The position numbers and the translations under genes are program-made. DNA of 9,482 nucleotides from an uncultured Coriobacteriaceae bacterium. GTDB taxonomy: Bacteria > Actinomycetota > Coriobacteriia > Coriobacteriales > Eggerthellaceae. This document shows positions 5,790-9,482 of the stretch, piece by piece. The stretch's first letter is position 1; each line of letters opens with the position of its first letter. The stretch spans positions 1 to 9,482 of the forward strand of contig CAMORQ010000052.1 in assembly GCA_946623915.1 (NCBI GenBank). Reading direction: 5' to 3'. Below the pieces are notes generated by a model. The model was given only the letters and a program-made list of their open reading frames with translations. It searched no databases and had not been told where the DNA came from.

Positions 5790-5809
5790 AGGGGATAGAA
5801 ATGTCCCCT
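5790..5809 (-). other. Hairpin just after the zinc-ribbon gene
   Basis: AGGGGA (5790-5795) and TCCCCT (5804-5809) form a 6-bp stem with an 8-base loop, starting five bases after the stop codon of the zinc-ribbon gene. It lacks a T tract on either strand. It may be a weak terminator, an RNA-end protecting structure, or the first element of the thrS leader; the sequence does not decide. Confidence 0.4.
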
Positions 5810-5814
5810 AATTA

Positions 5815-6264
5815 CTAACGGTTAGTTCGACGGGTCTGCCCCACCGGCGTGGCGCAGAAAGGACACACGGACCATGCAGGATCGAGGGCATGGTTGCACG
5901 TGCTGCAGAGATTTTTCAGGCGCTGGTGGCAGTTCGGGCAGATAACGTAATCGGCTTCTACCGGATAGCCGCAATTGGCGCATTCGCCGTACTTCATAAG
6001 CTGACGCTGCTTGATAGCAACTTCGAGTTCTTGCTCTTCGCGGTCGACCGCAAGCAACTGGGGCCGAAGCAAAACGTACGCTACGACACCGACCACGGGA
6101 ACGAGCGCAACGATGGCCCAAAGCCACCACCACGTACCGCGCTGGTACGCGTCACGGGCGACCCATATGACGACAAGAGCATGCAGAACGACCAGCATGC
6201 CGAGCATGATGGTGAAAGCCTGCTGAATCTCGGGTGTGAGAACCTGTGAGAGCAATTCATTCAT
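5815..6264 (-). CDS. Two-helix membrane protein with double zinc ribbon
   Basis: The 149-residue protein has predicted membrane helices at about 16-36 and 46-66. The short WVARDAYQRGTWWW joint between them is typical of the PLDc_N-type two-helix domain found at the N-terminus of cardiolipin-synthase relatives and many small membrane proteins. After a charged linker (70-92) come two four-cysteine zinc ribbons: Cys95, Cys98, Cys109, Cys112, then Cys120, Cys123, Cys134, Cys137, each CX2C-X10-CX2C. The ribbons would face the cytoplasm if both ends are inside. No enzyme motif is visible, and I do not recognise a specific function. ATG 6264 has AGAGGAA nine bases upstream. It starts 50 bases after valS with no terminator between, and lies before the thrS leader, so it is probably in the valS transcript and may read through into thrS. 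Confidence 0.85.
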   Translation of the reverse strand: MNELLSQVLTPEIQQAFTIMLGMLVVLHALVVIWVARDAYQRGTWWWLWAIVALVPVVGVVAYVLLRPQLLAVDREEQELEVAIKQRQLMKYGECANCGYPVEADYVICPNCHQRLKNLCSTCNHALDPAWSVCPFCATPVGQTRRTNR

Positions 6265-6314
6265 GTGTGTAAGTTCCTCTGACTAACATTCGCGCGTGGA
6301 CATACGAACGGGAA

Positions 6315-8990
6315 TTATACCAGTTCGGAAAGCTGCGCGTCCAATCGTTTCATCTGGTCTTCCAATTCTGCACGTTTCGCCGTGTCTTTATCGATGATTT
6401 CCTGCGCAGCTTTTGCCAAAAAACCCGGGTTGGAAAGCTTCTTGGCAAGCTTGTCGATGTCCTTCTGCAGGGAGGCACGTTCCTTTTCGAGGCGTGCGCG
6501 CTCCGCTTCGAAGTCGACCATGCCGGAAAGCACGCAGTATATTTCGCAACCGGCATCGACGCTGACCGCGCTTTCGGAAGGACGGGAAACATCCGAGCCA
6601 ACCTTGAGCGATCCGAGCGTGGCTAGACGCTTGACCAGATCCGCTTGGCTTTCGAGGGCCGCGACATCATCGCCTTGCGCCTTCACGACCACGTCGATTT
6701 CGGTCTTGGGCGATAGCCCGTAACGGGCACGTGTCGCCCGAACGGCCGAAACGGTGGCTACCGTAAGACCTATCGCCTGCTCGGCCTCGTCGTCGATCCA
6801 GGAAGAGAGCGACTCGGGCTCGGGCCAGGAAGCGACCATAAGGGCTGCTTCTCCTTGGCTTGTGGGAAGCTGCTCCCAAATTGCCTCGGTAACGAACGGC
6901 ATGGCAGGATGCAGCAAACGAAGGGACTGATCGAGAACGAACACGAGGTTGCGCTGAGCGGCAAGACGCGTTTCGTCGTCGCCTTTAAGCGACGCTTTCG
7001 ACAGTTCGATGTACCAGTCGCAGAACTCGCTCCAGAAGAACTGATGCAGATCGCGGGCCACATCGCCGAAACGGTATTCCTGCAAACCTTGCGTAACGGA
7101 AGCGGACAGTTTGGCCAAACGCGAAAGAATCCAGGCGTCGGCTGGCGTGCGCACTTCCGGGTCGCCGGGCGTGAACCCGTCCAGATTCATGCCGACGAAA
7201 CGGGCGGCGTTCCAGATCTTAGTGACGAAACTGCGTGCGGCTTCGGTGCGCTGAGACCCGATAAGCGCGTGCGTGTCTTTGTCGAGGTCGGCATCGAAGC
7301 GCACGTCCTGGTTGTTCGTGACGAGCTGCAAGAGCCCCATGCGCATCGCATCGGCCCCATACATGTGGATCAAATCCATGGGATCGACGCCGTTGCCCTT
7401 GCTTTTCGACATGCGGGAGCCGTCTTTAGCGAGGATGGTCGCGTAGATGACGACGTCCTCGAAGGGGATCTCGCCGATGAAGTACAGCGAACTCATGACC
7501 ATGCGCGCCACCCACAGCGCTATGATGTCGCGTGCAGTCACGAGCGCTTTGGTAGGATGGTGCCCTTCCATCTGGGATGGGTCGGCGGGCCACCCTTGCG
7601 TGGCGAACGTCCACAGCTGGCTGGAAAACCACGTGTCAAGCACATCGTCGTCCTGGCGCAGCGCGGCACCGCACTTCGGGCAGACGTCGGCATCGTGCTC
7701 GAGCGCGTCCTCCCATCCGCACGCATCGCAGTAGAACACCGGGATGCGGTGACCCCACCATAGCTGGCGGGAAATGCACCAGTCTTTCAGGTTTTCCATC
7801 CAGGTAAGGTAGGTCTGCGTCCAACGGTCGGGATGGAACTTGACGGCACCGGACGTGACCGCATCGGTTGCCGGCCCTTTCAGTTTTTCGACCGCGACGA
7901 ACCACTGCTCGGACAGCCACGGCTCGAGCGCAGAATCGCAACGATAGCAATGCATGACCGAGTGGTCGTGCTCGTCGACATGGTCGAGCAGTCCATGCTC
8001 TTCGAACCAGGCGACAACCGCCTCGCGGCACTGCTCGCGCGTCATGCCGGTGAACGGGCCGTACCCTTCCACAACGATCGCATGCTCGTCGAAGATGTTC
8101 ACTTGCGGAAGGTCATGCGCCTCGCCCATCGCGTAGTCGTTGGGGTCGTGCGCCGGCGTCACTTTCACAAAACCACTGCCGAAGCCGGCATCGACGTGCC
8201 AGTCGCTGAATATGGGTATCTCGCGGTCGACTATGGGAAGCACAACCGTAGCGCCGACGAAGGGCGCCTTGTCCGGATCGTCCGGAGACACGGCGACGCC
8301 AGTATCGCCAAGCATGGTTTCGGGACGCGTCGTGGCAACGGTGATGTATTCCACCCCGTTCACGGGTTCTTTAAGCGGATAGCGCAGATGCCAAAGGTGC
8401 CCTGTTTCGTCTTGATACTCCGCTTCGTCGTCGGATATGGCGGTCGTGCAGCTTGGGCACCAGTTCACAATACGTTTTCCGCGGTAGATAAGACCGTCGT
8501 GGTACCAGTCGCAGAAAACCTTGCGCACGGCATCGGCGTAATCGGGGTCCATGGTGAACTTCTGGTCGTCGAAATCCACCGAACAACCCATGCGCTTGAT
8601 CTGCTCGACGATGATGCCGCCGAACTCGCGCGTCCAATCCCAGCAAGCCTCGAGGAACTTCTCGCGGCCGATTTCGCGTCGGTCTATCCCCTGGTCCTTC
8701 AGGCGTTTGTCGACTTTAGTTTGCGTCGCGATGCCAGCATGGTCGGTACCAAGGATCCAACGCGTTGAAACGCCGCGCATACGGTTGAATCGCACGAGCG
8801 TGTCCTGAATCGTGTCGTCGAGCGCATGGCCCATATGCAGCATGCCGGTGACGTTAGGCGGCGGAATGACAATCGTGCAATCGCCTTGTCCATCGTTGCG
8901 GGCGTACCAGCCGCCCTGAAGCCATTTCTGGAGGATGCGCTCTTCGACATCCTGCGCATCGTAGGTTTTCGCCATATCGTTCAATGCCAT
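6315..8990 (-). CDS. valS: Valyl-tRNA synthetase
   Basis: This cytoplasmic class I synthetase attaches valine to tRNA-Val and edits mis-activated threonine. It has 891 residues from the ATG at 8990, normal for the family. The HIGH motif is HMGH (52-55) after PPPNVTG. The CP1 editing domain (about 210-350) includes TTRPETMLGD and PAHDPNDYAMG. Zinc-type cysteine pairs occur at 178/181, 348/351, 421/424 and 437/440. The KMSKS loop reads RMSKS (526-530), a conservative first-position change. The anticodon-binding region spans about 610-760. A C-terminal coiled coil (about 826-889) is the ValRS tRNA-binding arm. The start is set by AAGGAG (8998-9003) seven bases upstream. A 30-codon extension to 9080 crosses a likely promoter and is rejected. 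A strong hairpin separates it from clpX, and the zinc-ribbon gene follows after 50 bases. Confidence 0.97.
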   Translation of the reverse strand: MALNDMAKTYDAQDVEERILQKWLQGGWYARNDGQGDCTIVIPPPNVTGMLHMGHALDDTIQDTLVRFNRMRGVSTRWILGTDHAGIATQTKVDKRLKDQGIDRREIGREKFLEACWDWTREFGGIIVEQIKRMGCSVDFDDQKFTMDPDYADAVRKVFCDWYHDGLIYRGKRIVNWCPSCTTAISDDEAEYQDETGHLWHLRYPLKEPVNGVEYITVATTRPETMLGDTGVAVSPDDPDKAPFVGATVVLPIVDREIPIFSDWHVDAGFGSGFVKVTPAHDPNDYAMGEAHDLPQVNIFDEHAIVVEGYGPFTGMTREQCREAVVAWFEEHGLLDHVDEHDHSVMHCYRCDSALEPWLSEQWFVAVEKLKGPATDAVTSGAVKFHPDRWTQTYLTWMENLKDWCISRQLWWGHRIPVFYCDACGWEDALEHDADVCPKCGAALRQDDDVLDTWFSSQLWTFATQGWPADPSQMEGHHPTKALVTARDIIALWVARMVMSSLYFIGEIPFEDVVIYATILAKDGSRMSKSKGNGVDPMDLIHMYGADAMRMGLLQLVTNNQDVRFDADLDKDTHALIGSQRTEAARSFVTKIWNAARFVGMNLDGFTPGDPEVRTPADAWILSRLAKLSASVTQGLQEYRFGDVARDLHQFFWSEFCDWYIELSKASLKGDDETRLAAQRNLVFVLDQSLRLLHPAMPFVTEAIWEQLPTSQGEAALMVASWPEPESLSSWIDDEAEQAIGLTVATVSAVRATRARYGLSPKTEIDVVVKAQGDDVAALESQADLVKRLATLGSLKVGSDVSRPSESAVSVDAGCEIYCVLSGMVDFEAERARLEKERASLQKDIDKLAKKLSNPGFLAKAAQEIIDKDTAKRAELEDQMKRLDAQLSELV

Positions 8991-8997
8991 GCGGTTT

Positions 8998-9003
8998 CTC
9001 CTT
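8998..9003 (-). promoter_or_regulatory. Ribosome-binding site that fixes the valS start
   Basis: AAGGAG on the minus strand lies seven bases before the ATG at 8990, in CAAGGAGAAACCGCATG. It supports the 891-residue ValRS over the longer frame from 9080 and over the internal ATG five codons downstream. Confidence 0.8.
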
Positions 9004-9032
9004 GCAGAAGGCGTAATCAAAGCAACATTCGA

Positions 9033-9038
9033 ATAATA
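9033..9038 (-). promoter_or_regulatory. Possible -10 element of the valS promoter
   Basis: The minus strand reads TATTAT 43 bases before the valS ATG, inside the otherwise G+C-rich gap after the clpX hairpin, predicting a leader of about 35 bases. No clear -35 hexamer is seen at 16-18 bases. A promoter is expected here because of the preceding terminator-like hairpin. Confidence 0.4.
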
Positions 9039-9101
9039 CAATGAACCGAAGCCAAGCGCCCTTGCGTTCGCACAATGCACAGGTATGCGCTCTTCGACAA
9101 C

Positions 9102-9130
9102 GAGGCCCTTCGCGCAACGCGAAGGGCCTC
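9102..9130 (-). terminator. Strong 13-bp hairpin after clpX
   Basis: GAGGCCCTTCGCG (9102-9114) and CGCGAAGGGCCTC (9118-9130) are perfect complements around a 3-base loop, 26 bases after the clpX stop. The downstream strand reads GTTGTCGAAG, so the U tract of a classical intrinsic terminator is nearly absent. High stem stability and position still make transcription termination or mRNA 3'-end protection likely. Confidence 0.65.
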
Positions 9131-9156
9131 ATGCAACGCTATGGAAGATGCTCCCC

Positions 9157-9482
9157 CTACGAAGCGACTTTGGTTTTCGAGGTGGCTTTCTTGATTTCGG
9201 GCTTCGTGTCGCCGTCGATGTCGGACGCGCGGAGCTCGACGATGGTACGCCCCTTGTGCTCGGGCAAATCGTACATGACGTCCATGAGCACGCCTTCCAT
9301 GATGGAGCGCAAACCGCGGGCGCCCGTGCGCTGATCGACCGCCTTCTTGGCGATGGCGCGCAGAGCGTCCTCGCCGATGGAAAGCTCGCTATCCTCGAAT
9401 TCGAACATCCGCTTGTATTGCTTGACGAGAGCGTTCTTCGGTTCCGTGAGGATGCGGATAAGGTCCTCTTCGGAAAGCTCGG
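9157..9482 (-). CDS. clpX: ClpX, ATPase subunit of Clp protease, C-terminal part
   Basis: ClpX is the hexameric AAA+ unfoldase that feeds proteins into ClpP. Only the last 107 complete codons are in the window; the open frame continues past base 9482. The visible part includes ILTEPKNALVKQY, the conserved strand and helix after the AAA+ large domain. It is followed by the small domain with sensor-2 sequence TGARGLRSIME, whose arginine contacts ATP, and MDVMYDLP. This pattern is ClpX rather than HslU. The C-terminal tail is Lys- and Thr-rich and ends KVAS. A stable hairpin lies downstream, so the clpX transcript probably stops before valS. Confidence 0.95.
   Translation of the reverse strand, partial: ELSEEDLIRILTEPKNALVKQYKRMFEFEDSELSIGEDALRAIAKKAVDQRTGARGLRSIMEGVLMDVMYDLPEHKGRTIVELRASDIDGDTKPEIKKATSKTKVAS

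Noticed and set aside
5710..5814. T-box riboswitch before thrS
   Set aside because: There is no AGGGTGGNACCGCG-type T-box sequence, no long specifier stem and no terminator/antiterminator pair with a U run. The 105-base gap is also too short for a standard T-box leader.
8991..9080. 30-codon N-terminal extension of ValRS from 9080
   Set aside because: It crosses the TATTAT promoter candidate and has no ribosome-binding site. ATG 8990 has AAGGAG at seven bases and matches the usual ValRS N-terminus.

Overview
All genes in this window lie on the minus strand. Read in the direction of transcription (right to left) the order is: end of clpX, valS, a small membrane zinc-ribbon protein, thrS, a membrane-anchored C39-type cysteine peptidase, a 26-residue membrane micro-ORF, a CapA-type metallophosphatase, trxA, and the start of prfA. 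Codon third positions are rich in G+C. The ClpX, ValRS, ThrRS, thioredoxin and RF1 sequences look bacterial and housekeeping in type. The overall flavour suggests a high-G+C Gram-positive, most likely a Coriobacteriia/Eggerthellaceae-like actinobacterium. This is an inference from sequence style, not a database match. No mobile elements, CRISPR arrays, rRNA or tRNA genes were seen, and no stretch over 300 bases lacks a gene.

Right end (9482-8991): the ClpX C-terminus is followed by a perfect 13-bp hairpin, the likely end of the clpX transcript, and a possible valS promoter. Then comes valS (8990-6315), a 50-base gap, and a two-helix membrane protein with two CX2C...CX2C zinc ribbons (6264-5815). 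The 105-base gap between that gene and thrS holds three consecutive hairpins. The one nearest the thrS ribosome-binding site has a 5-bp stem and a 7-base loop reading UUUGUAU. That is the geometry of a tRNA anticodon arm with U33, anticodon UGU (threonine) and A37. It sits five bases before the Shine-Dalgarno sequence, much like the ThrRS-binding translational operator known from Escherichia coli thrS. This is the most striking signal in the window.

Middle (5709-1386): thrS overlaps the C39 peptidase gene by 17 bases. That gene overlaps a micro-ORF by 14 bases, and the micro-ORF joins capA through a TAATG stop/start. These four reading frames look co-transcribed and, for the last three, translationally coupled. 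The peptidase and CapA-like protein each have an N-terminal membrane segment and intact catalytic motifs. They form a candidate cell-surface cassette of unknown role, hitch-hiking on a tRNA-synthetase gene and so possibly under its control.

Left end (1385-1): a 131-base gap carries a weak hairpin, a pair of direct repeats and a possible trxA promoter. Thioredoxin follows, then a probable terminator, a TATAAT promoter element, and the first 269 codons of prfA, which runs off the window.
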